Positions 11,759 to 23,400 of a DNA stretch of 64,000 bases are shown here, piece by piece. The DNA is from Pyrus communis. Its lineage: Eukaryota; Streptophyta; Magnoliopsida; Rosales; Rosaceae. A program made the position numbers and the translations under genes. Position 1 is the stretch's first letter. Every line of letters begins with the position of its first letter. Under the pieces are notes generated by a model. That model had not been told where the DNA came from. It worked only from the letters and a program-made list of their open reading frames with translations, and made no database searches. Location: positions 25,829,598 to 25,893,597 of the forward strand of contig NC_084814.1 in NCBI RefSeq assembly GCF_963583255.1. The letters run 5' to 3'.

Positions 11759-12067
11759 ATCCCTGCCTTGCAAAAGGCATCAATGGCAGTAGTGTATGTG
11801 AAATTATCAGGTGTATGACCCTCTTGGATCGTCTCTTCCAGCAGCCTCATTCCTCTAGTCAGGTTCCTAACTCTACACCAACCAAAAAACAAATTGTTGT
11901 ATGTATTAGCATCAGGCTTAACCTTTTTCCTCACCCTCCGTAACATGTCTTGGGCATCCTGAACCAGACTACATTTACACAAAGCATCCAACAGCAGGTT
12001 CAAGGCATTGATTTCCGGCTGCGTCTTCGCCCTTATCCTCTTCTTCTTGGCAAATTTCTGCAGATAC

Positions 12068-12779
12068 TGTTGAATAATTGGCCAAGTGGCCAAGTGGACA
12101 AATGTCCAAGAAAACTTTAGGTGATTAAACAAAACAAAAGAAAAAAAAATGGACAACACATTCCTTGTTTTGGGGAGGAAAATGGGAAAAGTTGTTTTGT
12201 TGTCTTCAACCCGTGAATGTTGGTTCAAAAAGGAGAAGAGAGGTTGCTTTTTAAATAGAAATAAGGAGAGTTGCAGATAGCTCATTTCGGTTGTGTGGGA
12301 GAGAGAGAGAAGAGAGCTGCTGCCCTTTTGTTTTCAGAGGAGAAAAATAGAGAGAAAAATTCAGAGAGTTGTAGTCTTGCAGAGAGCCCAAAGAGAAGAA
12401 CAAGTTGCTGCTTCAATTGGTTAGTAATTATCCACCAAAGTAGTTGTTGTTGTAATAGCTTTGAGCTATATGTATAGAGAAGAAATTATTCATTATATTT
12501 CTTTCTCTATTTGTTTCTTTGGTGTGTGTGAGCTATTGGGTGTATTGGGCTTTTGGGTTGTGAGATTGCCAACACTTTGTAAACTCCCATTTGGTTGATA
12601 GTGGATTATTGGGTGAGCTCCTACTGCTCCGAGGACGTACTCCAGTTACACTGACTGTGGAGGAACCTCGTTAAAATCTTGGTGTTATTTTCTATATTGT
12701 TCTTGCATTTCATTTGATATATTTTCTATGGGTTAGCTTGAGTTGGTTCCGCGTGGTTTGGTGCTATCCTAGCACAACA
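12068..12779 (+). repeat. 5' LTR of the full-length Copia
   Basis: A 712-bp repeat that includes the element's promoter region. Polymorphic positions against the 3' LTR include GGACAAATG versus GGACAGATG and GTGTGGGAG versus GTGTTGGAG. Confidence 0.95.
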
Positions 12780-12828
12780 ATTGATATCAGAGCACTGGTT
12801 GCTCTTGGGTACTGTCTAGTTGCCAAAG

Positions 12829-15800
12829 ATGTCAGACGGGCAAGATGAGAATCCTTTTGGAAGCAACTCCGGGTTTGCAAGAACTACGGTGCAAAATGCA
12901 AAGTTCGAAGTGGAAAAGTTTGATGGCACAAACAACTTCGGGATGTGGCAATGTGAGGTTAAAGATGTGTTGGCTCAACAAGATCTTCTTGCCGCCTTGG
13001 GAGAGAAGCCTGAAGCTATGTCGAAACTGGAATGGGAGAAATTAAATTTGTGGGCTTGCTCTTCAATTTGGTTGTGCCTTGCAAAAACTCAGAAGTATTT
13101 TGTGATGCGGGAGACTTTGGCAAGTGTGTTGTGGCAAAAATTGGAAGACAAGTATATGACGAAGAGTGCAGAGAACCGGCTACACTTGAAGAAAAAACTC
13201 TACCGCTTCCAATACAAAGAAGGTACAAAAATGATTAGACACCTTGATGCTTTTAATAAGTTGATTGCCGACTTGTTAAATTTAGATGAGGATATTAAGG
13301 ATGAAGATAAGGCCTTAATATTGTTGAATTCCTTGCCGGACTCTTATGAGCATTTTGTTACCACTATTATGCATGGTAAAGAAACTGTGAAATTTGAAGA
13401 TGTGTCAAATGCCTTGATGAATTATGAAATGAGGCATAGAGATAAAAATCATGATAGTACCTCTGAAGCTTTATTTGTTAGAGGTAGATCATCGGAGAGG
13501 AGATCCTCTTCTAGCAGGAAAAAATCACAGTCTCGACCTAGAGGAAACTCTAAAGGTAGAAAACCTTTGGAAAGGGATGAATGTGCCTTTTGTCGTAATA
13601 AGGGTCATTGGAAGAAAGATTGTCCTAGATTGAAGACCAAAGGCAAAGAAAGTTTTGAAGCTAATGTTGTTGAGGTTGAAACAGATTTTTCTGATTTTGC
13701 TTTAACCACTTCCTCATCATTTGATTGTGCTACTAAGTGGGTGTTGGATACGGGTTGTACTCATCATATGACTCCTCACAAGGATTGGTTTTCAAGCTTG
13801 AAAGAGTTTGATGGCGGTGTTGTGTTCATGGGAGATGACAATCCTTGCACAACAAAAGGGATTGGTACAGTTCGTTTGAAGTTGCATGATGGCATGGTTA
13901 AAGAGTTGACAGGTGTTCGGTATGTACCGAATTTGAAGAAAAATCTTATTTCTTTGGGAACTTTGGAAGCCAAGGGCTTCAGGTTTCATTCAGATGGGCA
14001 GACATTGAAAGTGACTTATGGTGCACTTGTTGTGATGAAAGCTCCTCGATGTGGCCATTTGTATTTATTGCAAGGTAGCACTGTGACAGGTGAAGCGTCT
14101 GTAGTCTCAGAAAATATGGGCACATCCGATTCTGATACTACTAGACTGTGGCATATGAGGTTAGGCCATGCTGGTGAGAGAGCTCTACAAGGGCTTGTGA
14201 AACAAGGTCTTCTAAAAGGTGCCACGACTTGTAAGCTTGATTTCTGCGAGCATTGTGTCTTGGGAAAACAAACTAGAGTGAAGTTTGGTACTGCTGTACA
14301 TCAGACGAAGGGCATTCTTGATTATGTGCATTCGGATGTTTGGGGTCCTACAAAGACTCCCTCTTTGAGTGGTAGACATTGGTTCGTGACCTTTGTTGAT
14401 GATTATTCAAGAAGGTCTTGGGTCTACACTATGAAGCACAAGAGTGAGGTGTTGAGCATTTTCTTGGGTTGGAAGAAAATGGTTGAGAACCAGACTGGGA
14501 GAAAGATTAAGATTTTGAGATCGGATAATGGTGGTGAATACACATCCGACCCTTTCTTTAAAGTTTGCAAAGAGGAAGGGATTGTGAGACATTTTAGTGT
14601 CCGGGGAACTCCACAACAAAATGGAGTTGCAGAAAGATTGAATCGAACCTTGCTTGAGAAGGTTAGATGCATGTTGTCTCAGTCGGGTTTGAGCAAGTCA
14701 TTTTGGGCAGAGGCAGTTACTTATGCATGTCACATCATCAACCGATTACCCTCAGCTGCTGTTCAGGGTAAGACGCCAATGGAGGTATGGACTGGAAAAC
14801 CTTCTACTGATTATGATTATATTCGTATTTTTGGTTCACCTGCTTATTTTCATGTAACTGAAAATAAACTTGATCCTAGAGCCAAAAAGGCTATCTTTCT
14901 TGGTTTTAGTAGTGGTGTCAAAGGTTACAGGTTATGGTGCCCGGAGATGAAGAAACTTGTAATCAGCAGAGATGTGACATTTGATGAAGAAAATATGTTC
15001 AGAGACTCTGAAAAGAATGTGAAAGATGTCCAACAGGTGGAGCTTGAGAAAGTTGCCTCTAGTACTTCAAATCCTATTTCCGCTGATGTCGAAGCCACTA
15101 CAAGTGAAGAAGTGGGAGACCATGAGGATGTTGAAGAAGTTGAACTTGAAGATTCTATTCAAGTTGAAGAGCAAGTTTCACCTCAAGAGTCTATTGCCAA
15201 GAACAGAGGAAAAAGACAAATTACCAAGCCAGCTCGGTATAGTGACTATGTTGCTTTTGCTCTTCCTATTATCACTGATGAGATTCCATCCAATGTTGAG
15301 GAAGCCATTGAGAGTGAGGAAAATGAGAAGTGGTGCAATGCCATGGGCGACGAGATGAATTCTCTCATGAAAAACAAGACTTGGGAGTTAGCTAAATTGC
15401 CTAAGGGTAAGAAAGCTATTGGTTGCAAATGGGTGTATGCCAAGAAGGAAGATGCTGATGAGAAAAGCAATGTGAGATTCAAAGCAAGATTAGTTGCTAA
15501 AGGGTATGCACAAAAGGAGGGCATTGACTACAACGAAATATTTTCTCCAGTTGTGAAGCACTCCTCAATTCGTATTATGTTAGCTCTTGTTGCACAATAT
15601 GATCTTGAGTTTGTGCAACTCGATGTGAAGACGGCTTTCCTACATGGTGATTTGAATGAAGAGATCTATATGTGTCAACCGGATGGGTATAAAGTGAAAG
15701 GGAAAGAGAATTTGTTTTGCAAGTTGAAGAAATCACTTTATGGCTTGAAGCAATCTCCAAGACAATGGTATTTGAGGTTTGATAAATTTATGAGAGGCCA

Positions 15801-16860
15801 AAATTATTCTAGAAGTCAATATGATCATTGTGTGTACTTCAAGAAGTTGCAAGATGGGTCTTTCATTTATTTGTTGATATATGTTGATGATATGTTGATT
15901 GCCTCAAAGAATGTTGAAGAGATTGAGAAATTGAAGAAGCAAATGAAAAATGAGTTCGAGATGAAGGATCTTGGTGAAGCAAAGAAGATCCTTGGCATGG
16001 AGATCACTAGAGACAGAGAGAAGGGTTTGGTTTGTTTGAATCAAAGACAATACCTTGAGAAGTTGATTCGGAAGTTTGGAGTTCATGATTCAACTAAACC
16101 TGTTAGTACCCCTTTGGCTCCTCATTTTAAATTGAGTTCTCTACAATGTCCTAAAGCTGATAAAGAGAAGCTACAAATGAAAAATATACCATATGCAAAT
16201 TTGGTTGGTAGTTTGATGTATGCAATGGTATGCTCTAGACCGGATATTGCTCATGCAGTTGGCATGGTGAGTCGATATATGCATAATCCTGGTAAAGAGC
16301 ATTGGAATACAGCTAAGTGGATATTGAGGTATCTCCATGGTACTCGAGATGTTGGTTTATGCTTTGAGAGGGATGACTCTGGTATTGGTCATTTTGCTGT
16401 TGGTTATGTTGATTCAGATTATGCAGGTGACCTGGATGGAAGGAAATCTACTACAGGCTATGTGTTTACTATGGCTAAAGGGCCAGTTTGTTGGAGGTCC
16501 ATTTTGCAGTCGTCTGTTGCCTTGTCTACTACAGAGGCTGAATATATGGCAGTTGCTGAAGCTATAAAGGAGGCCATTTGGATACATGGACTGATTAGAG
16601 ATTTGGGGGTTGATCAGAAGCAGGTGGAGGTACATTGTGATAGTCAGAGTGCCATTTATTTGGCTAAGTATCGGGTTCATCATGCGAGGACCAAGCACAT
16701 AGATGTGCGTTGTCACTTTGTTCGTGAAGTAGTTGGTGAAAGGGAGATCATTCTCCAGAAGATTCCAACTAAAGACAACCCCGCTGATATGTTGACTAAG
16801 GTTGTTGGTGTAGCCAAGTTTGTTCATTGCTTGAACTTGGCTCACATTTTGCCTATATAA
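12829..16860 (+). CDS. Copia Gag-Pol polyprotein, intact frame
   Basis: A single frame of 1343 aa from the ATG at 12829; the frame is open a few codons further upstream but without an ATG. Order is the Copia order Gag, protease, integrase, RT, RNase H. Gag has an UBN2-like capsid region (LILLNSLPDSYEHFVTTIMH) and a zinc knuckle CAFCRNKGHWKKDC (about 252-265). The protease is WVLDTGCTHHM with its catalytic Asp near 307. Integrase has the pre-integrase motif LWHMRLGHAG and the DD35E triad at about D503, D566 (RSDNGGEY) and E602 (NGVAERLNR). RT has YVDDML near 1018. RNase H has DSDYAGDLDGRKSTTGY, STTEAEYMA and TKHIDVRCHF. No stop or frameshift is seen, so it may be active. In vivo expression is not shown by sequence. 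Confidence 0.95.
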   Translation: MSDGQDENPFGSNSGFARTTVQNAKFEVEKFDGTNNFGMWQCEVKDVLAQQDLLAALGEKPEAMSKLEWEKLNLWACSSIWLCLAKTQKYFVMRETLASVLWQKLEDKYMTKSAENRLHLKKKLYRFQYKEGTKMIRHLDAFNKLIADLLNLDEDIKDEDKALILLNSLPDSYEHFVTTIMHGKETVKFEDVSNALMNYEMRHRDKNHDSTSEALFVRGRSSERRSSSSRKKSQSRPRGNSKGRKPLERDECAFCRNKGHWKKDCPRLKTKGKESFEANVVEVETDFSDFALTTSSSFDCATKWVLDTGCTHHMTPHKDWFSSLKEFDGGVVFMGDDNPCTTKGIGTVRLKLHDGMVKELTGVRYVPNLKKNLISLGTLEAKGFRFHSDGQTLKVTYGALVVMKAPRCGHLYLLQGSTVTGEASVVSENMGTSDSDTTRLWHMRLGHAGERALQGLVKQGLLKGATTCKLDFCEHCVLGKQTRVKFGTAVHQTKGILDYVHSDVWGPTKTPSLSGRHWFVTFVDDYSRRSWVYTMKHKSEVLSIFLGWKKMVENQTGRKIKILRSDNGGEYTSDPFFKVCKEEGIVRHFSVRGTPQQNGVAERLNRTLLEKVRCMLSQSGLSKSFWAEAVTYACHIINRLPSAAVQGKTPMEVWTGKPSTDYDYIRIFGSPAYFHVTENKLDPRAKKAIFLGFSSGVKGYRLWCPEMKKLVISRDVTFDEENMFRDSEKNVKDVQQVELEKVASSTSNPISADVEATTSEEVGDHEDVEEVELEDSIQVEEQVSPQESIAKNRGKRQITKPARYSDYVAFALPIITDEIPSNVEEAIESEENEKWCNAMGDEMNSLMKNKTWELAKLPKGKKAIGCKWVYAKKEDADEKSNVRFKARLVAKGYAQKEGIDYNEIFSPVVKHSSIRIMLALVAQYDLEFVQLDVKTAFLHGDLNEEIYMCQPDGYKVKGKENLFCKLKKSLYGLKQSPRQWYLRFDKFMRGQNYSRSQYDHCVYFKKLQDGSFIYLLIYVDDMLIASKNVEEIEKLKKQMKNEFEMKDLGEAKKILGMEITRDREKGLVCLNQRQYLEKLIRKFGVHDSTKPVSTPLAPHFKLSSLQCPKADKEKLQMKNIPYANLVGSLMYAMVCSRPDIAHAVGMVSRYMHNPGKEHWNTAKWILRYLHGTRDVGLCFERDDSGIGHFAVGYVDSDYAGDLDGRKSTTGYVFTMAKGPVCWRSILQSSVALSTTEAEYMAVAEAIKEAIWIHGLIRDLGVDQKQVEVHCDSQSAIYLAKYRVHHARTKHIDVRCHFVREVVGEREIILQKIPTKDNPADMLTKVVGVAKFVHCLNLAHILPI

Positions 16861-17000
16861 AGAAGGCGTTGAGCAGTAGGAGTTTTGGAGAATTGACTCG
16901 GCATGAGTTGTTCTCTTGCTAGTGTTTGGGAGTGATTTTTTGTGTCAATTGTGTTGGTTGGCTTATCATGGCGTTTTTGGAACTTGGCCAAGGTGGAGAT

Positions 17001-17712
17001 TGTTGAATAATTGGCCAAGTGGCCAAGTGGACAGATGTCCAAGAAAACTTTAGGTGATTAAACAAAACAAAAGAAAAAAAAATGGACAACACATTCCTTG
17101 TTTTGGGGAGGAAAATGGGAAAAGTTGTTTTGTTGTCTTCAACCCGTGAATGTTGGTTCAAAAAGGAGAAGAGAGGTTGCTTTTTAAATAGAAATAAGGA
17201 GAGTTGCAGATAGCTCATTTCGGTTGTGTTGGAGAGAGAGAGAAGAGAGCTGCTGCCCTTTTGTTTTCAGAGGAGAAAAATAGAGAGAAAAATTCAGAGA
17301 GTTGTAGTCTTGCAGAGAGCCCAAAGAGAAGAACAAGTTGCTGCTTCAATTGGTTAGTAATTATCCACCAAAGTAGTTGTTGTTGTAATAGCTTTGAGCT
17401 ATATGTATAGAGAAGAAATTATTCATTATATTTCTTTCTCTATTTGTTTCTTTGGTGTGTGAGAGCTATTCGGTGTATTGGGCTTTTGGGTTGTGAGATT
17501 GCCAACACTTTGTAAACTCCCATTTGGTTGATAGTGGATTATTGGGTGAGCTCCTACTGCTCCGAGGACGTACTCCAGTTACACTGACTGTGGAGGAACC
17601 TCGTTAAAATCTTGGTGTTATTTTCTATATTGTTCTTGCATTTCATTTGATATATTTTCTGTGGGTTAGCTTGAGTTGGTTCCGCGTGGTTTGGTGCTAT
17701 CCTAGCACAACA
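17001..17712 (+). repeat. 3' LTR of the full-length Copia
   Basis: A 712-bp repeat following the polypurine tract and bounded outside by GATAC, which re-enters PPR coding sequence. Confidence 0.95.
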
Positions 17713-18279
17713 GATACGTGAGATGCTTTTCCGTGTATTGCTTCAAAATCTTTAAAAGAACCTCAACGGGAACGTTATTCTTGTCATGCGTCTTCGTATA
17801 ATCCAGTAAATCACAAACTATTCGAAACTGCTTCACCTTATACCTCGTGCACGACAATATATCAAGCACTCGAACAACCAATGGAGTAGTCAATGGTAAA
17901 CCAACATGATCAAGAGCTTTCTCCATATCACAATACGAGTGAGAGTTATCCATAATCGCCTTGTACAACTTATCGACATCATTTTCTATTAACTTTCCTT
18001 CGTCACCAACCCCATCAAAATCCAAACTTGACCGACTACAACACTTTCTGAACAAAAAGGACGCACATTGAGCTTAAATCCAGCAAGAACATCCATGGGT
18101 TGCGAAACTTTGACAAAACTTAAACCAGGGGTCCCTAGAAATGGCATGAAATGATAATATGAACACGCAGAGAGCATGTAATTTCGAAAACTTGATGTGG
18201 GTTCAATCGGGGATCTCAAATATCCAAAGAAATTGGCATTAGAAGTGCGGAGGGACAATGAGTGGTTCTTGAAAGTCAA

Positions 18280-20046
18280 TAAATTGATAAAATATAGGCC
18301 TCACTGGTTTAGACCCAGAGCTAATGAGTCAGTTGGATAATGATAAACACAAAAACCCAGTAATAATTTTTGAGAGGGAGAGGGAGAGGGGGGAAGGTTT
18401 TGCAGAAAACAGAGAGTAATCACTCTCCAGCAGCGGATGGGCGTTTTGCAGTGGGCACTGGACGGTGGCTCAGTGAGGGAGTGTGTTTTGGTGGGCCTGG
18501 GCGTTTAGGGCTGGGAGACAGGGATCCAGTGGCAGAGGCCTCTTATTTGTCTATCAGGCTTGTTTGGTGGCACAGTGAGAGAGTTTTGCGTGTCATATTT
18601 TTTGTGGACCGAGCTCGTCTTGTTTTGCACGTTAAAAATCTGTCTCGTTTTCTGTGAGAGAAATCTGTTTTCATTTTGTGTGCAAAGATTCCGTCTCGTT
18701 TTATAGGCATCATGTTTGTCTCATTCTGCATGCGTAGTGTCTACCTCGTTTTGCATGCACAAAATTCGATCTTTTGCACCCACTAAGCAAGACTTTATGG
18801 AAATATTTTGCGTGAGAATTAAAGAAAATGTTGTAAGACTTTTGGATGTGATTCTACCGTTTTTTAGATTCCAAAATCATTTTTATTGATTTTTAAAATT
18901 GAAAAATAGAAAAAAGAATATAAACTAGTAGTGGGCCCCCAAAGAGATTTGTAGGTATTGAAAATCTTAAGAATGTTCTAAATTAATTTTATTAAAGGTG
19001 TGGTGCGACTAGAATGACTCAAATTTTGGGTTATCTTGAATCTTGTAAAAATCATCAAAATTCATGGGAAAATGTGGGTTATAACTCACATTTGTGAAAA
19101 AAATTGAAATTTTTAGTTTTAGGAAATATTTTGCCTACGAGTGAATGAAAATGTTGCAAGACCTTTAGATGTGATCCTACCGTTTATTAGGTCTTGGAAC
19201 TATTTTTTTTATTTATTGATTTTTAAAGTTGAAAAAATAGAAAAATTACTGCAAGACGTAGTCACCGAAAGCATGTTGAGTGAAGTCATAAGCATTAGGA
19301 TTGTCCATGATCTAACTTCTAATTAACTCCGCATAAATATCCCACTGGGCATGCTAAAATGTTCTCTCCCTAAATTAGCCATGAGCCTTGCTGGTAGGCC
19401 GAAAATTTACTTAAATATGAAATTGGAGATTGCAAGCATGCCACTATTAGTTATCGCTAGAAGACGAGATTTTGAGTGATGGAGATTGCCCTTAATTGAC
19501 TTCTAACCAAAAAATTATGGCATTGAATAGAAGTGGCTCAACTTTAAGTTCTTTCGTTACCTTGCTTATTAAGAATTTTACTTATGTATATAATTAAATC
19601 ACAAGAGCTCAGCTGCTCAAGCCTTGATTCAAATAGAACGAGAAATTGCTTAAGTGTTTTGTATTAAAATAACAATGATAAATGAAAATGAGATCTTGTA
19701 TTGAAGTGCTAGTAACTATTACAAGAGAAAGGGAGAGAGAGAAATTTAATTACGAATACTTATAAAGACAACACAACTATGATGAGAGAACTTACACTAT
19801 TGAGTAAAGCTTTGAAATAAAAGGTTGCTAAATAAAATAAAGCTTTAATTTGAAAATGAAAGATTGCAACAGTTGGTTTTGAGAGATTGAGTGCCCTCTC
19901 TCCTCTCATACTCTTCCACCATAAACGCTAGCCTTCGTCGTCCTCACCAAAATATCTTCTTTTTTATATTGCCTCACATACCACATGACTTTTCACTACT
20001 CAAAGACAAGTTTGCTCTTAATCGTCCTTAACCATAAAAAATAGAT
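18280..20046. other. Intergenic DNA with degenerate direct repeats
   Basis: No gene recognised. 18550-18780 shows a short degenerate motif around TCTCGTTTTGCATGC repeated about five times. Two related segments of about 120 bp, 18798-18915 and 19122-19245 (shared core GATGTGAT-CTACCGTTT), form a direct repeat. A GA-rich tract lies at 18372-18395. The upstream promoter of the broken PPR gene would have been here. Confidence 0.5.
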
Positions 20047-20213
20047 AATGCTAGAGAGATCAAATTTTTAAACCAAATTTGCAAATCAAATAACGTGTCA
20101 CTAATGAGAAACAAGCATGTTAATCAACACTTAATTAATAACCTAATCATCTACAATCACATAATTTAGTTTGCAAATTTATTTAAAAAATTTTGATTTC
20201 CCCAACATTACTT
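20047..20213. mobile_element. MITE, family A copy 1
   Basis: Ends are imperfect inverted repeats: AATGCTAGAGAGATCAAATT on the left and AATGTTGGGGAAATCAAAAT as the reverse complement on the right. The interior is AT-rich and non-coding. A second copy lies at 22516-22688 in a GAD intron. The target-site duplication was not clear, so superfamily is left open. Confidence 0.6.
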
Positions 20214-20445
20214 GTTAAAAATACCAAAACCAACTTAGAATAGTGGGTTCCAAACACAGTTTCTGGGAAACCTACAGTAGTAGAGAGAGCATAGAGGGAA
20301 AGCAGATCCTCTTATACATGCATAATTTTACAGAGTCGTGAAAAAGTTGAGAACAAGCCAGTACCGTCCTTACGATTACACAGGCAAATCAAATAAGTCC
20401 TCAATTATTGAAGAAACCAAACACGATCACACCTTAAAATATTGC

Positions 20446-23400
20446 CTAGCATACGCCTGTTTTTCTCCCATTCACAAACTCCTTCCAGCGCGACACTACC
20501 TGTTGCTCAATCTCTGTCGCACTCTTATGAACAATAGGCTTCACAACCCCCTCGCTGCCGCGGACTACTTCATTGACAGTAGCCGTGACATGGGCGGTTT
20601 TGCTAGACACGTGGCTCGGGAGTGTGTCTATTTCCCTCATAACTTTGTCAATGTCTGAGACGAGCCTCTCCGCCAAACCCCGGCTGAAATCCTCCCTAAT
20701 AACCACGCGAAGAACAGCTACATGTTCTGCATTGGCTGGCATCGTGTAGGCTGGAACTATCCATCCGAACTTCCTCAAACTATCGGCTACCTCGAACACA
20801 GTGTGCTTGCTGCTGTCTTTTAGAGAAAATGCCACGAGGGGCACTCCTATGTCTTTGGAGAGTATTTCAAACCGCCCTGTTTTCTCTAGTCCTTCTCTCA
20901 GCAATCTTGTATTCTCCATGCAGTTTATCATCACATTTTTGTAACCCTAATATATTTCGGGAAAGAGTAACAAATTACTCAGACAATAAAACATCATGTT
21001 GTGTAAAATCAAACCGGAGAACATTTTGGCTAACGTAGGTTTTTATGCATGAAATGGTAGCAAAGTTTACCTCAAAACCTAGTCGAATGAACTGATAATA
21101 CTGAGCAATTATCTGGCTAGAACCTGCATGCAGTACAACATATATATGATGGAAGAATTACAATATGTGGTGAAGGTTAAGGGATCTTTTAGGGACTGAT
21201 TGTATAGGAAGCACTTTTGCTCATAAGATTCAGCTTGGAATACGGAGATATAAGCACTGTGCTTCCATAGGAAGCACATGAAAATGTTTCCTCAAGAAGC
21301 GAATAGGCGCATATCGAGAAAGTGTTTTTGCGACCCAAAAGCAAACTAATTAACCAATCTTTATGAGCAAATGTGTACATACTCAATAGTACCTATTGAT
21401 AGATAAAAGTATAATTCAATATACCTTTAGAAAAGTTGAGGGTGAAAGTGGGCTGATCAGATCCAAGGTAATTGATGTGAAACACAAGCTCGTCCGGCAA
21501 GTCCTCCTTACTCCTCCACACAACCCATCCAACACCGGCATATACAAGGCCATACTTGTGACCACTCACATTGATGCTCTTGACTAACGGCAAGCGGAAA
21601 TCCCACTCGAGCTCAGGATACAGAAACGGAGCAATAAAGCCTCCGCTGGCAGCATCGACATGAATGGGAGTATCCCATCCCGTCTGCTTATTCTTTTCAG
21701 CAAGGAGATCATTAAGGAGCTTCACGTCTTCGAACTCTCCTGTTAGGGTTGAGCCTAGAATAGCAGCAACACAGATAGTATTCTCATCAACCATTTCAAC
21801 TGCTTTCGTAGGGTCCATCACATAGTATCCCTCCGACAGCTTCACCTCCTTCAGCTCAACTTCAAAATACCTCGCGAATTTTTCCCAACAAACCTGCGAA
21901 ACATAATTTGATCGAGAAATAACAGTAGGCATGCGTTAATAACCATTTAAATCTCAATTGAATACAGCTCGTAAATGCAAGTCATCAGAGAAAGAATTCT
22001 GACCTGCACATTAGCTCCGGTGACTATGTTGGGCTTATCAGAAGGCTTTCCCTCTCGTTTTCTCTTGTGTTGCCACTTCCTTTTGAAAGCTAGACCTGCC
22101 AACATTATTGCCTCTGAAGAACCTACTGTTGACACACCAACGGCAGTTTCGCCGTCCCCAATGGGAGCATTAAACAGATTTGCGATCATATTCACACACC
22201 GATTCTACATTTAAAGAGAAATAGAAAGAAATGTCAAGATTAACAAGCATGTCAAATATGAATTGGGACAATATATATAACAATAATCTTCTCATCCTGC
22301 AACTTTTAACTTAGAATTATTAGGTTTATAAATTATTTTAATGTTTAAAAGCATATTTCTTTTGGAGAACATGCTGGTTTTACAGTTACGAATAAAAGTT
22401 CTAATAAATTTTTATTTCTGTCCACATAGCATCAACAATCTTTTAAAATTTCAATTGAAGACGCAATGAATATACAAGAATAATTTTGATAGAAAAAACA
22501 AAAGATATATATGAAGGGTAATGCTAAGGAGATCAAATTTTTAAATCAAATTTGGTAAACCAAATAATGTAATTGTTAATAATTAAATTTTTACTTAAGT
22601 GTTGATTAACGTGATTATTTTTTATTAGTAACACATCATTTAGTTTTGAAAATATGATTTAAATTTTTGATTTCCATAACATTATCCAACATGAAATAGC
22701 GTGAATGTGCATTGGAAAATGGAAATAACCCAAACATATGCATCCAAATTAAGAGTTTAATTTCTTAAAAGATAAGGACTACTAATAAAATATACTGTTA
22801 CTGGTGTTATTGAGCATGGACCATCCAATCCACTATCGGTGGATGTTCTAATATTAAGCCACGAAGTCATCAGGGTCTGCACACGGTGCAGCCATACGCT
22901 AATCTCTGCAGTCAAAGTTGAAGGTTGCTGTCAATACATAATGAATTGTTATCCTATCCTCAGTCTTCCTCTCACCCATAGATATGCGTTACCTAATGTC
23001 TGACTTGCATCCTCCAATACTTCCTAGATCTCGATGGCGTCTAAATTTGTTTGCAAATTAAGTTAACTTTATTATAATTAATATTTACATAGCGAGTAGT
23101 GAAGAAATGCGTGCGAGAGACTCTATATGCAACCAGTTGTATATATTTTTTACTTTCGACGAAAGATATATAGAAAAGACAAATGCAATATACAACCGAT
23201 AACGCAAAATTTTTACCGTAGAAGTATAAGAAATGAAAGATGAGCTGACCTGGAGTTCAGTGGTGACAGGGTACTCATCCATGTCGACGTAATTTTTGTT
23301 CATGGAAGCCATCATCAGCCGATCGCATTCGGGCTCCATCCATGTCGTCACGAACGACGCCAAGTTCAGCCGCGGATTCCCGTCCAGCATGAGCTCGTCG

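Larger units (their letters stand above)
12068..17712 (+). mobile_element. Full-length, young Copia retrotransposon
   Basis: A 5645-bp element with two 712-bp LTRs (12068-12779 and 17001-17712) ending TGTTG...CAACA. The target-site duplication GATAC is at 12063-12067 and 17713-17717. The primer-binding site after the 5' LTR is a slightly diverged initiator-Met type (TGATATCAGAGC). The polypurine tract GCCAAGGTGGAGAT lies at 16987-17000. I count about 5 differences between the LTRs (0.7%). It carries one uninterrupted gag-pol frame and sits in antisense orientation inside the PPR pseudogene. Confidence 0.96.
10525..18279 (-). pseudogene. PPR protein gene (At1g73400-like), multiply broken
   Basis: Pentatricopeptide-repeat proteins bind organellar RNA. 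Segments read from high to low coordinates follow the order of Arabidopsis At1g73400: LNVRPFCSES (18279-18040), VDKLYKAIMDN and VRVLDILSC (to 17713), NALNLLLDALCKCSLV and NLFFGWCRVR (12067-11765), EAAQVFEFMRTKGST (11241-11105), PPDIVTYNCFLKVLC and QTYNMLISMYFEM (to 10780), then MARHFALNQKRKSM (to 10525). Lesions seen: no in-frame ATG at the expected start (TTG at 18279), a frameshift near 18040, the 5.6-kb Copia insertion, a 0.5-kb insertion at 11242-11758, a deletion plus frameshift near 11105, a 2-bp loss near 11060, and a stop at 10777-10779. Removing the Copia and one GATAC copy restores the frame exactly across that junction. Confidence 0.92.

Noticed and set aside
12271..12477. Short frames duplicated at 17204-17410
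   Set aside because: They are inside the two LTRs of the full-length Copia element and have no Copia-independent support.
12820..12828. A polyprotein start at 12820
   Set aside because: That codon is TTG; the first ATG in frame is at 12829, which is used instead.
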